A stretch of DNA of 64,000 nt from assembly GCA_002189035.1 (NCBI GenBank), contig NEEC01000013.1:1054001-1118000 (forward strand). The letters run 5' to 3'. The notes below the pieces were generated by a model. That model was not told where the DNA came from and searched no databases. It was given only the letters and a program-made list of their open reading frames with translations. Position numbers and translations under genes: made by a program. Positions within the stretch are counted from its first letter, which is position 1. Each line of letters starts with the position of its first letter. This document shows, in pieces, positions 10,715 to 22,005 of this stretch. Source of the DNA: Utricularia gibba. Lineage: Eukaryota; Streptophyta; Magnoliopsida; Lamiales; Lentibulariaceae.

Positions 10715-12660
10715 GTGATAACACAGCCCCACCACGGAAGTTGCTAATATTTGACGTGAATGGCGTACTTGGGGACATTGTGTATCCTCGCGAAGTCAGA
10801 TGGGGAGCGCTGAAGCCGTATGCCGTCATTTACGGGCGAAACGGTAATGCGGTGTCATTGATATGCATTTAATATTCGGTGCATGTGTTAGTACTATTTC
10901 TTGTGCTTGTAGTGTATCTTCGACCAGGTGCACGTGAGTTGATACAGTTTTGTATGGAACACTTTGACGTCGCCATCTGGTCTTCAAGAGGATGGTAAGA
11001 CTGACCACCTTGCAGGCAAGGTGCATTCCTGCTGACATTTTTTTTTATGACAGCATATGGTAGTGAACAATTGCACGATGTGGTTTAGTGGTTACTAGGA
11101 CCTGCAGCAGTCAACAAGCTCGTCTTCCAATGGGATGGATCCAGGTGTGTGGACACCGGCTGTCCGGTGCACGACAACAGGAACAACACGGTCTTAATAC
11201 GCTTCTCATCGATGATGCGCCGTACAAGTCACTACACAATCCAGTGAGTTTCTGGCTGCGCTCATTCTCCATCATCTTGCATACGATGATTGTTTAGTTT
11301 CATTGGATAGCCCGAAAATGCCATATTCCAAACAACTTTCAAGTACACCTGATAAAAGAAAAATTATGCAATAACGTTAAATGCAAATTTTCCTATCAAA
11401 TAAATTTATAACCTAACCCACATTCAAGCATAAAACAATTATGAGCATAGTGATTAGGGTGGAACACAAAGAGCAGGTATTTGTCAAGTGATTAGCCAAA
11501 GCATGAAATCAGTGTCACGTTGGTAAATTGGTCTTAACTAGGACTAAGGCAGGACTATAATGAAATACAGTAAAGAAAAGTAGCAAGTTTGGATTCGGTA
11601 GTTTCTGGAATGGAATGGGTGATGCCTTGGGACTCTTAGGGAATATATGCCTATCACTAAAAAAACTCACCTAAATCATAAATCATACAACTAACTCACA
11701 AGATCTAGGTCTACCTGTATTCTTGTTTTTCCCCCTAATCTTTGGTCTACCTCTAATTAGGGCTGTTAAGTTGGGTTTCATGATTTGGTAAGGAAGTGGC
11801 GTGACTCATGGTTTATTAAGTGTAAGGATGGATTAGCATATTTCTCCCCTTTTCACCCCAAGGCACCCCCCTAAATGCTTAGCCACTCGTGCTTAAGGTA
11901 AATGAAAATGGACAAGAAAACATCACCCACAGTATACTCATTTCACAGTCGAATACCAGAAAGCAAACAAGCAAGTAATGTGAAATGTCGACAAAAACTA
12001 AAAACGTCGCTAGCTACTCTTAGCTAGGAGTAACATTCTTCGAAAACATAAATTAGTCTTGAACTTCAGCTTCGTTCCTGTTTGTCTTCCTTCTTCTTCC
12101 TCCTCAGAAAACCTTCTCCAGATAGCTATTCGTGAGTCTTCAAGGGTAGATCTGCTTTCTCTCTCATCTTCCCCCCCTTTTTGTCCAAAATCTCACTTTT
12201 TCACCTTCTTGGACTTTGTGTGTACTCTTTTTCAGATTTCTACCACCTTCTGTGTCACTACACTGTTCATATTCGGCTCCTTGGGATTTGTGTTGCAACA
12301 TGTGCTGCATTGCTTGAAGAAAACTATTAGAAGGTTGGGACTAAATCACAGATTTAGTCCCAACTAAGACTAAATTGGCACTACTACAGTACTTATGTGC
12401 AAAAATACAAAACTAGGCAATAAAGCTTACTTTTTGTAGCACAAAATGAGTAAATTCTATGCATTGAGCCACTCAAAAATATGTGTTATCAACACCGCAG
12501 TCAATGATTGTTCGCTGGTTCGAGGAGGAGATATTAGGTTGTTCTTGAAAGCTCTCATTGACAACATGGATGTACCCACGCACGTCGATCAGCGTCGGGT
12601 AGGTCAACGTCCAATAGACGAGGAACACCCATTGTGGAAGCATAAAAAGACTCTTGTGTA
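10715..12660 (+). pseudogene. Captured FCP1-like HAD phosphatase gene, broken and split by a solo LTR
   Basis: Exon pieces in order read RKLLIFDVNGVLGDIV (motif I, 10733-10780), RPGARELIQFCMEHFDVAIW followed by SSR (10921-10992), LLGPAAVNKLVFQWDGSRCV (11092 on), NTLLIDDAPYKSLHNP (to 11243), AIFQTTFKYTA (ending across the LTR), and GGDIRLFLKALIDNMDVP to a stop at 12658-12660. This is the plant HAD/FCP1-like family, which uses D-x-N-G in place of the classical DxDxT. Introns are retained, so it was captured as DNA, not retrocopied. It is broken by a frameshift between the third and fourth pieces and by the LTR at 11350-12491. It converges on ORF1. Confidence 0.75.
11350..12491 (-). mobile_element. 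Solo LTR, 1142 bp, inside the HAD gene
   Basis: Starts TGATAAAAG and ends GTGTTATCA (TG...CA), with the 5-bp duplication ACACC at 11345-11349 and 12492-12496. It shares end sequence and internal motifs with the copies at 29903, 42249 and 49798. A perfect hairpin, TTGGGACTAAATC...GATTTAGTCCCAA, lies at 12335-12363. No pol or second LTR is present. Removing it and one ACACC restores the HAD reading ...TTFKYTAVND. A TRIM-like non-autonomous element is the alternative. Confidence 0.9.
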
Positions 12661-12821
12661 ACCGATGGTGCACCTTTGAAATTGCATACGCGGTGCTTCC
12701 ACATACGAAGTCACAACACAGTCTACCCTTTGCAGTGCTCATCCCAGTTTAAAGGATGATTAGAAGATGAAATACATCTAGTCCATAAGTCCAACATAAG
12801 GCGGAGCAGCACACAACGGAT

Positions 12822-13940
12822 TTAAGATCTACATTCGGATGCTAAACCATGCACAATAAGCTCTCTTTCACAGTCACTAGAGGCAAGGAAGTAGCGTAAC
12901 CTCGCAAGGTTGGAACTAATCGTCTCTGCTATGGTAAAACGTTCGATGGCAGTTAATTGCACCGGCATACCTCTAATGGTCTCCCCTGCCTGACGCTGAT
13001 TATCCACCAACTCCCGTGCTTGCTGCACCACTGTTAATCTCAAGTGACATAGGTCTTCGCATGTGCACACGTTAAGCTCCTTCATTTTTTTGATGAACTA
13101 CTTCATCATCGATTCCCCTTGATCCCCTGCCGCTTCATCCAGTCCGCCGCGACGACTCGGTGTTGTTGTGTGACTCGAAGTCCCTACTAGGCGTGACGTT
13201 CACACCCTCCGCAGCACAACCAATTGGGTCACAAGGTGTGTCAGCATACGAGAAGTTCATATTGAGTCCAGTGCTATCTGTGTCCAGAGGGCAATCCGAA
13301 AATACTTCCAGATTCTCCCCAACATCTTCCATGAATTTCCTCTTTTTGGTCGCGGTTACATAGCTCATCGTTTTTTCTCCTGTAGCCCGATCCTTTCCAA
13401 AGATTTCCTACCACTCCATGTAATACGGCCACGCTTTGTGTCTTAGGGTGTGTAGTCTGGGTGCATGCTGACATAATAACACAGTCAACATTAGATATAA
13501 CACAGCGACAACATGGCATACGTACCTGATCAATCTCCTTCCAAACCTCATCGTCTGCGTCTACGGTGTAGGTCAGCTCACTGAAACCGGTGCCCGACCT
13601 TGATAAAAAATCTACAAGGAGGTAGTAGTCTTTTTTCCAGGTGCGCACCTTGCTAGATATATGCGGGTGTGCGCGGATGTCGGTTCTAGGTCGGAGTTTC
13701 AAGAACTTTGTCTCTAATGCTCGGTGATACAATTTTCCAACCTTCTTTCACTATCTGCTTCAAAGCGTGGAACAAGTCTTTCTCCTTATCTGGCTTCCAG
13801 GCACGTTTCGTTTTTTTGTGAGACTCTTCCACCACGATTGGGCTATGCATACCTGCAATCTTTGCTGGAGGAAAGAAAACAGCAAGAACAAAGCACCTAC
13901 ACTGAGCACTTACCACAAGTAAACCGTAAAATTCACTCAA
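12822..13940 (-). pseudogene. Harbinger ORF1: Myb/SANT-like DNA-binding protein
   Basis: PIF/Harbinger elements carry a second protein that binds element ends and helps the transposase enter the nucleus. The minus strand reads RAWKPDKEKDLFHALKQIV (13850-13750), the start of the Myb/SANT-like domain. It continues with LRPRTDIRAHPHISSKVRTW (13700-13630) and FSELTYTVDADDEVWKEI, its usual second half. Later exons give MSYVTATKKRKFMED (13368 on) and a C-terminal piece ending LASSDCERELIVHGLA before the stop at 12822. Splices were not fully resolved and frame changes occur between pieces, so intactness is uncertain. It is convergent with the HAD fragment and transposase. Confidence 0.78.
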
Positions 13941-14341
13941 AATTCAACGGATTTCAAACGAGAAACTCTGCGCAACGAAGGAAGTATACAAACTGGACTT
14001 AACCCATGGCTCTTCACTCTCAATTACTTGTAACAACCGAGTGTGAAAATCGGTGGACAAAGGGGGAAAACTAATGGTAATAAAGAGGAATATGTCTGAT
14101 TGGTAAAGTCGGTGTGAGTCGGTGGACGAGTGTGAAAGGCTATATTGGTAAATTCCCATGAAAATTATGTATAAACCCAATTTTATACCCACCTACCAAA
14201 CGTGGGTTCATTTAAACCCAAATAATGTAAACTCATCAACCAAACATGATTTACAGAGACTAACCCCACAAACCCGGTTCCCTAAACCCAAATAAACTAA
14301 ACCTGGGTTTAGGCCAAACCCAGCAACCAAACGCGCCCTTA

Positions 14342-14889
14342 TATGTTGTGGTATAACATGCAATTTATGAAAACATAGTATAATTACAATATTATACCTC
14401 ACTTGTCACTTATGGTGATATGTGTATAGGAATAATGGTGCTGCATTTCACGTGAAGAAGACAAAAATGACCACACAACAAACAGCCAAGCCAAAGGGGA
14501 GCTCTTTGTTAATGTAAGGAAGTACAGAATTGTGTGTAGACGATGGGGAATTTATAGATTACATAATCAGTTGCTAACATCCTAAAGTCACTCCATGCGA
14601 TAAGGGCCTAGAATTGTGCCTTTGACTTGACGAAAAACCTCAAATAATGGGATAGTAGTTGATCTTAAAGGTGTAAACCTGTTCCAACTCTTTTCATAAG
14701 CCTAAATTTGACCATCTCATGTTAAAGTAGGGTATACTAGTGTACCTTGTGACATTACACATCTCGATTAGGAGTCAGTCTCCTTAGTACGCCTCTCCTT
14801 ATGACTCCAAGCCTTATTTCTCCAATTATTCATGTTCTTCAAGAATGCGCTTCATCTTTATGACAAGGGTTTTGTTGATGGCTTCTTGA
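14342..14889. other. Spacer without recognised gene
   Basis: Ordinary AT-rich sequence between the Harbinger right end and the UBP14-like scrap. I see no gene or clear repeat. Confidence 0.5.
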
Positions 14890-15099
14890 AGTACGGGCCT
14901 CGGATTTGTAAGCCGCATCGGGGCATCAATCGACTACGTGGCACATATCTACAAGAACGGTGGATGGGCTATTGTCAATGGTGATAAAGTCGAGGTCTCC
15001 AAGAATCCACCTACCGAGCATGGGATATCTTCACTCCACTTCTACGAGACAAAAGCTGCCTCACAAGTCACAGCTGAACGATTGAGTAGCAGAAAATAG
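14890..15099 (+). pseudogene. UBP14/USP5-like deubiquitinase C-terminal fragment
   Basis: One frame reads GLGFVSRIGASIDYVAHIYK, then NGGWAIVNGDKVEVSKNPPT and EHGISSLHFYE, ending TAG at 15097. This follows the C-terminal catalytic end of UBP14/USP5, whose usual form is SHIGTS..GHYVAHI, RWVIFNDDKV, PPKD.GYLYF. The catalytic His of GHY is missing (here IDY), an in-frame stop lies just upstream, and no other part of the roughly 800-residue protein is present. It is therefore a dead scrap about 70 residues long. The match is from memory of the family; a search would settle it. Confidence 0.6.
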
Positions 15100-15363
15100 C
15101 CAGAGAAGTTAAACACATTCCAAGGCCAATCCACTTTAGTACCTATTAACTTGGATAAGTTTGGTTTTATCTAAATAAGAAATTTGTTAGGTAACCTGAG
15201 TTTTTCATCCTCTGGTCACTTTGAATTCGATGTTTTTGTGGAATGTTTCAATGATGGTTATTCTCTCTTACAAAGTATAGTTTAGTAGGAACTTCCGGTT
15301 ATCCACAACAACTGGTTCATGGCGGCAGACCTCTCAAAGTCGCTGACAAGAATTGAGCCGAAA

Positions 15364-16245
15364 CTACACATTTTCCGGCAACTGAAACCTCTGCGAGCCC
15401 ATAATCCGGCGAGAGGGGGTCTCTACGAAGAGAGCAATCCCACATCTTGCTGGGTTAAAATCCTCCCGGAGACAAAAGCTCACGGCCCCGGAGATAGTTT
15501 TCTTGGCGGAGATGTCCTTCACAGAGCAAAGCTTTTCTATGCCACGCACCACGTAGTCGCTAGCCAAAACCCTGCCCTTGTTTGCTCCGGCTTCGCAGTC
15601 GGTGATCAGGCCGCTCTCGAACAAAGCAACCATGACGTTCACTCCTTGACCGTCCACCTTCGTCCTCAGGGATCCCGTCAATGATACTTCAATCGTCCCT
15701 TGAGATCCCCTTTTGAATGTAGCCTACACCCCATGTAAGAAAAACAGATAAATAAATACGGACAATTTTAATAATTAGTAAATGAAAAAATTGTATCATA
15801 AAACATATAAAAAAAATTAATACATCACCTGGAAAAGGGGTGCCGGAGTTCTCCGTGCGGCGATGATGCAGGAAAGCAGGGCCTCTTCCTCATTGCCCAT
15901 GCATTGGTCGGCGCCCTGTACCACGATCTGCGGCGTGAAGATGGTATCGAGATGCAGGGTTTCAACGTAAGCCTTCTGGCGCACGGTCCATTGACTGGAG
16001 GCAAAGGGATCCTTCCATCCATTGTAATCCCAGTAATCGACGTGGTACGCCAGAAGAATCAACGGGATTTCGAGATTGAAATCGCCCCGGCCGAGACGGG
16101 AGAAGAGGGATTCCGCCTCCGTGGAGGCCGCGCATCCCTGGGAGGAGAAGAGCTCCACCAGGATTGGGCCCAACTCCGGCGTGGTGGCGACGTGGCTCGA
16201 TCCAGAGGATACTTTTCCAAAACAGTTGAAGAGACGAGGCGCCAT
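15364..16245 (-). CDS. DUF1223 thioredoxin-fold protein
   Basis: Two exons: 16245-15829 (139 codons) and 15723-15364 (119 residues plus stop), with a GT-AG phase 0 intron, give 258 residues. The start is the ATG at 16245 (MAPRLFNCF); upstream in-frame ATGs would add a stretch outside the conserved domain. The core reads PILVELFSSQGCAASTEAES, then AYHVDYWDYNGWKDPFAS and YVETLHLDTIFTPQIVVQG, the hallmarks of DUF1223. Bacterial members have a CxxC-like site; here the Cys is followed by AAS, so a two-cysteine redox site is not evident. The function is not established. I see no clear targeting peptide. Length is normal for the family and nothing is broken. Confidence 0.87.
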
Positions 16246-19200
16246 GATCGAACGCTTCGCCCCGATCGGAAATCGGTTCAGGTGGATGGAGAATGCAGAA
16301 CCAGAAATGATATGATAACTAATGGACGACACGGAGTCCACCAGGAAACATTGGCCATGCAAATGCATGGGATCACCCCATTTTCGATATATTATTTTAA
16401 ATTAAAATTGCATCTTAAAAAAAAAAAGAATATTTCCATTAACCACAGTAAATTTGTGATACTAGAAGGCTACCTGGATTTCACAAATACATGAATTTAA
16501 ATAAACCATTTAAAAAACACCTATAGTCCCTATTTAATTTTTAAAATACCTGAATATTAAAATGTTAAAAATACAACCATTCTTTAAAAAAATTTAATTC
16601 TATTAAAAAACAATTAAGTGACATTTTTCTTCACACACCCAAAGTATGTTGTGGAAAAAATATTTTTTAAAAAAATTGAAAGCATATTAAAAATATATTT
16701 TGAGAAGAACTATGATTGAATCTCTAAAATCATGAACCATTTGTGTAAATGATTCAACATTTTTTTGACGATTTAAGACACTACTATAACCTAGTATGGA
16801 AACTAATGCATCAATGTTTAATGATTTATTATGCCTTAATTTTTAGGTATTAATTATGCACTAAATTTCATAAAACGTCACACAACAAAAATATATAAAT
16901 ATAAATAATTATTAATTATTGATGATACACATGGGACATTTTAAAAGTACCTCCTTACTGGGCCCTTTTATCAAAATACTTGTGTTATAAAATTTTTTTA
17001 GCATATTATCTGTTATTACATTTTTATTATGAAAATATTTGTAATTTGTATTTATTGCTAAAACACCAATATTTTTACTATATTTTTTTTACATGAATCG
17101 AATAGTGAAAATCATGTAATTTTTTTAATTGAATTATTTTAATTGAAAACAAATTTGAAACATTTTTAATTTATTTTTTTATATTTAATCCATAAAAATT
17201 TAAAAATTTTAATAAATATTGTAATTATACATTTTATATATGCTTGTTTGTTTATTAATAAAATATTACAAAGAAATTGCAACATTCTGAAATTTGTGAC
17301 ACATTAGCTTAGTTGGTTATTGGTTTGATAATATTATGATTTATTAAGATGTTTTGAATTTGAATATTAAAAATAAAGTTTTATAAATTTGACTTATTCT
17401 ATTGGTATCTGATGAGTACAAATATAGTCACATTTAGATGGATAAATATGTAGTATTAATCTCAATTCACGGTATGTATTATAATTCTTGATTTTTTTAA
17501 TAATTATTTTTTTCTTTATCAAAAACTTAAATTAAATATTTTTTTGGACAATAATAATTCATACCATTTCAGATAAACTAATATATTTTAATATACAATA
17601 TATACATTACAAAAAAAATTAAAAAAACAGGTATTACAATAATAATTTCAAAACAACAGAAATTTTTATTATAAAAAAATTACATTTATTTTGATGAATA
17701 CAAAAAAAGAACAGGCATTTTGAAAAAAACAATTATGACATAGGTATTTAACTAAATTTATGCTCTATCGCTTCTTTTGTAAGGATTTTTAAATATAATT
17801 ACTTAATTATAATATTAGACTATAGATGAATATAAATAATAATTAATTAACGTTGAAACATGCTTTTGAAATAAAAAAAAATAGCAAGATGGGTATTTTT
17901 TTAATAAAGTTTGGACGGTTGGGATTTTTCAAAGTTTTAAAAATTGCAAGTGGGTACATTTTTAAACAAGCCCTATAAAAAAGCTTTTTTCATTTTCCAC
18001 CCGTCTGACCTGGCGCCTAAACACTCCGACTCCAATTAGTTTACCACCATATATTTGAATCATGAGTTTATCTCCCGGAATTGCGTAACTGGAGCCCACC
18101 GACTATGATGCAAGTATTGTTCTTTTTTTATATATACATTTACGTATGGATACACGAATTTTCGAATATACGTATAAATTCATATACATGTATTCGATAT
18201 CGTTTTATTAAAAATATTACTATTTACTAATTTCCTTCACTTTTTGGTCAATATTAGTTCCATTTTTCTCATTTGATGTTGTGCAGATTGTATCTTTTAC
18301 AGTCCATTAGCAGCATCAACTATCATTAGAAATCATAAGAATGTTTTATCTAGCAATGTTGTGTCCTAGAAAAGAGTTTATGTAATATTTATTGAAGTTT
18401 TACGTTAAATCATCATAATTAAATATTTTGTTTAAAAACATTGATTAAACATTATGAAAAACTTAATACTTTATTATTGATACTTCTTTTTAAATATTAT
18501 ATATTAAATTCCTTATTCATTATTTTATAATTTTATTTATTTATAATAAATATTTTTTGTTTTAAATATAAATACATTTAAATTTCGTGTTTGAATCCCT
18601 GAATTCAAGGATTTGTTTGATAATGTAAAATATAATCAATTTAAGCTAATAAAATTGTTTTATTTTATGATATAAAATTTAATAAAATAAATTATATATT
18701 GTAGAGTAGACTAAAATTGAATAATATAATTTTTAACGTTTATTAAAAGTGAATATTTTTTATTTAATCACTAAAAACATAGATTTAATAAGTTTAATAT
18801 AAGCTAATTAGAAAATTTAAATATGTAATTTTACAATAAAATGATTAAATATTAAAAAATTAAATAAAATCAATTCAAAAAATTATGTTTATAATATAGC
18901 CATCATACTCGAACTTCACCGGGTTCCCACTACTTCTTACGCTTAGAGCCAGGCCCTCTTTAAAAAATAATTGCATGTTGTACAGATGCAATTAAATAAA
19001 CGAAACTTGATCGACTTAATAACTTTTTTCAATTTCAATCTTTTTTTATTTGAATTAAATATTCAAGAGTAAAACTATTTCAACACTCTGCTTTGTTGTC
19101 CATCCAAACCTGGTTGTCCGGGGACCTTATTGCCCGATACAGAAATTGTTCAAATAACAGAAATATTTGACTTTTTCACTAGATTACTAAAATAATTATT

Positions 19201-21900
19201 TAAATAACACACCATGAAAATAATTTTCTAATTTCATTCAACGAAATGTAATGTCCATCAACCGGAACCCCACAATAAAACCACCATGTTTCTTTATTTT
19301 CGATAGTGTTTTAAATGGGGAAAAAGCCGTGAATCGTTTGCATAGGCGGTTTGCGATTTAAATGATTTTGTTATTGTTTAAATTATGATTAAATTGATCG
19401 TTTTTTAAATTTTTTTTAATGTTTCTATTCTGAATAAATATCAATATGTGATTGACTTGTAATCGAATTGCAATTAAATTGTAGTTCAATCTTGATCTAA
19501 CCACAATTTAATTGTAATTTATTTTTCTTATTTTAAAATGAGTCGAATATAATTCAATTCATATTATGAACAATTCGTAGTTCAACCTTTTTGAACCACA
19601 ATTTTCAAACTGTTTAGATATCATGCAGATGGGGGAAGGATTACTTTTTACTCTATAACATACTAAATTATTGAAAAAATTACATTCAGAAAAAAATGAT
19701 TCTTATAATTATTAAACATTTTATTAACAATTTAATAAACAATCACTTCAAAAAACTAAAATAAAACATTAATTATTAAGTTCATTCATTTTTTTAAAAA
19801 AAATTATAAGAAAATTTAAGCAATCAATAAATACTAAAATTGCATTCAAGGTAATTTTTTGAGTTCCATTGACTAAGGTTAGAAAAATAAAATGAAAAAT
19901 GGAATATTCTATGAGGTGCAATATAAAGATTATTAAATTTATTATATGTTTTTCATAATTAAATAATAATTTAAAAATAAACTAGATTAAAAAGTCGCCT
20001 TTACGGAATTCTTGGAATTCTATAGTAACTGAAAGTCAATGAATACAGTTAAATTCCATTGACCTAAAAAAAGATTATTAAATTTATTTAATGTTCTGAA
20101 AAATTAAAAATAAATAAATATTCAATTTATAGAAATGATGAAGATTAATACTTAATGCACATCTATTTTGTAAATAAATTTTCAAAAAAAGAAAGATATT
20201 TTTATCAAGTTTAATGATATTTTCTGGACGGTTGATATCCGGACAATGAACTACTCCTACTCCCGCCATTTCCGGAAATTGCGACGTCAACTTGTGGTGC
20301 TGAATTATTACAAGAAAATAAAGACTATTTGTACCTTAAATTAAAAATTTGAGGCTACTTAGTTCCTTTGTTGAAGATCAAAAATTATTTTCGAAAAATG
20401 ATTATAATCCAATAAAAATATTTTTGAATTTCAAATACTCTTGAAACATAAATCAATATTTCATAACAAAAGTTTTTTTAAAAAAACATGTTTGAAATAA
20501 AATTGTACTACAATTGTGGATGTAGTGGAACATAAACTAATTGTAGTACAATTGTAGTACAGCCCTTGAATAATTGAGCTCGAACATGCTCATATTCGTA
20601 TTCCATATAATTTCACGTCCAGATTTTGTTGAAATTAAGGATACAAAAGAGTTAGAAGAGTATATGTAAAATCCAAATATATAAAATATATAAATCATAT
20701 TCGAAAAATTATATACAATCAGCTATTAATAATTTATAATTGTTTATATATTTAATTATTTCATTTTAAATTTACTATATGAGATTGTTTATTCTAATAG
20801 ATTTGAATATTAATTTCAAGTATTGAAACTTAACTTAGCAGGGCATAAATCATTTCAATGCTCTGATAAATTTTAATCATGTTAATTTTTTTTAAAAAAA
20901 GGAAGCAACCTGCTCCCTAGTCTGCATTTACATCCTATAAAAATTATGGCATGCATGTAAACCCTATGTGTGTCCAGAAACAAGAAAAAAAGAAAAAAAA
21001 CTAGATTCCATTACTGGGACCCATGTTGTAACATTAGTATTTATGACTGCTGCTGTGATCGTCCGCATCTCATAATTTTTTCTTTTTACTTGGCGTGTCA
21101 CATGTCTAAATCCAATGTTCTACGACAGGGAGATCGATTGTGGAGAATTGCCCCAGGCATCCTCGACCCTACGCACGCCCCCCAGCGTTTGAACCCGGAC
21201 AGTGAAACACAGGGAATGGCCCCACGTACGAAAACCTGAGGGGGAAGAGCCAAAAGTCGAGCTGTCCCGGTACGAGGAGAGGGTCACACAGTAGAGGTCA
21301 CCCCTGGCTCTTCGGCACCGCCGATGGGGTGCCTCACGAGTTGCCGCTTACCCCCTAACACCACTTGGAAGCCACCGTCCGGCACTGAGCCAATAGCCAG
21401 CACTGCTTTGACGCATGCTACTCGGTCCCAGTTGGAAGCACCAAGCTGAATGGAATCGATCCGCGATCCGGTTTGTTTCATTTTCTGTGTGGCCTTTGGG
21501 ATCCCGGAGCGGCAGCGGACGGTTGGTGTAATATTTTAGTCTGTGGCATCATAATCATGAAGAAGGGTCCAACAACAAGTACCCATACCCACACCAGAAT
21601 AGGACTGAATTTGAAAGGTTGTATAAAAAACAGCGCAATTATGTATCCATCAAGGAATCTGCGTGACGCAGCTGCCGTGGCGTGTTTGGAGGATTGAATT
21701 GGGATCTTCTGCAGTCGCCGGCGGTAGGTCGAACCACCGGTTGTGGTTTGTGGCCTGGGGTAGATAAGGGGAGTGGGATAGAACGAGGTTGGGATTTAAC
21801 GTGGTGAGGAGTTCGAGTGTGAATAGAAAACACGTTTTGAAAAAGAAAAAAAGGATTAAATTTATGAGAAATATATTTTGGATATGCATCCTCCCTGTTC
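16246..21900. other. Long AT-rich region without genes
   Basis: About 5.6 kb, mostly very AT-rich from 16380 to 20950, with long A and T runs and no coding stretch I can support. One AT-rich dispersed repeat copy lies at about 20635-20805. From about 21110 to 21760 the composition shifts to GC-richer sequence just upstream of nitrate reductase, with no reading frame I recognise; this could be promoter or an old insertion. Confidence 0.6.
20635..20805 (+). repeat. AT-rich dispersed repeat R3, copy 1
   Basis: Shared string: gttgaaattaagga.., aaatccaa.tatata, ataaat.atatt.gaaaaat, ctattaataatttataatt, atatttaattattt.attttaaattt, gagattgtttattctaata. Diverged from the others. Confidence 0.55.
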
Positions 21901-21910
21901 CTATATAAAC
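21901..21910 (+). promoter_or_regulatory. TATA box of nitrate reductase
   Basis: CTATATAAAC lies 96 bp upstream of the ATG at 22006, a normal distance for a plant TATA box with a 5' leader of about 60-70 bases. Confidence 0.65.
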
Positions 21911-22005
21911 CACTCATCCCCGTCACAAATTGTGTGCAGGGAAAACGACTTGGGGAAATTCACTCGAGGTAGCAGGGAGAAATACCCCTCTCTAGACCCA
22001 CAACC

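Larger units (their letters stand above)
7117..14338. mobile_element. PIF/Harbinger DNA transposon
   Basis: The left end GGGCGCGTTTGGTTG (7117) and the right end CAACCAAACGCGCCC (to 14338) are exact inverted repeats of 15 bp. They are flanked by TTA at 7114-7116 and 14339-14341, the target duplication typical of PIF/Harbinger. Subterminal regions share many AAACCCA/TGGGTTT motifs. Inside are the two expected genes, a DDE transposase (plus strand) and a Myb/SANT-like protein (minus strand), facing each other, plus a gypsy-type plant-transposon domain ORF and an FCP1-like HAD gene. Total length is 7222 bp; without the solo LTR and its duplication it is about 6.1 kb. Confidence 0.92.

Noticed and set aside
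12059-12367. 102-codon Ser-rich open frame
   Set aside because: It lies wholly inside a solo LTR, in the pyrimidine-rich stretch, with no start context. Not a gene.
15904-16494. 196-codon plus-strand open frame
   Set aside because: It is the antisense shadow of DUF1223 exon 1, whose minus-strand reading has clear family motifs.
20970-21239. 89-codon open frame upstream of nitrate reductase
   Set aside because: Composition changes within it and nothing resembles a protein family. Likely non-coding.
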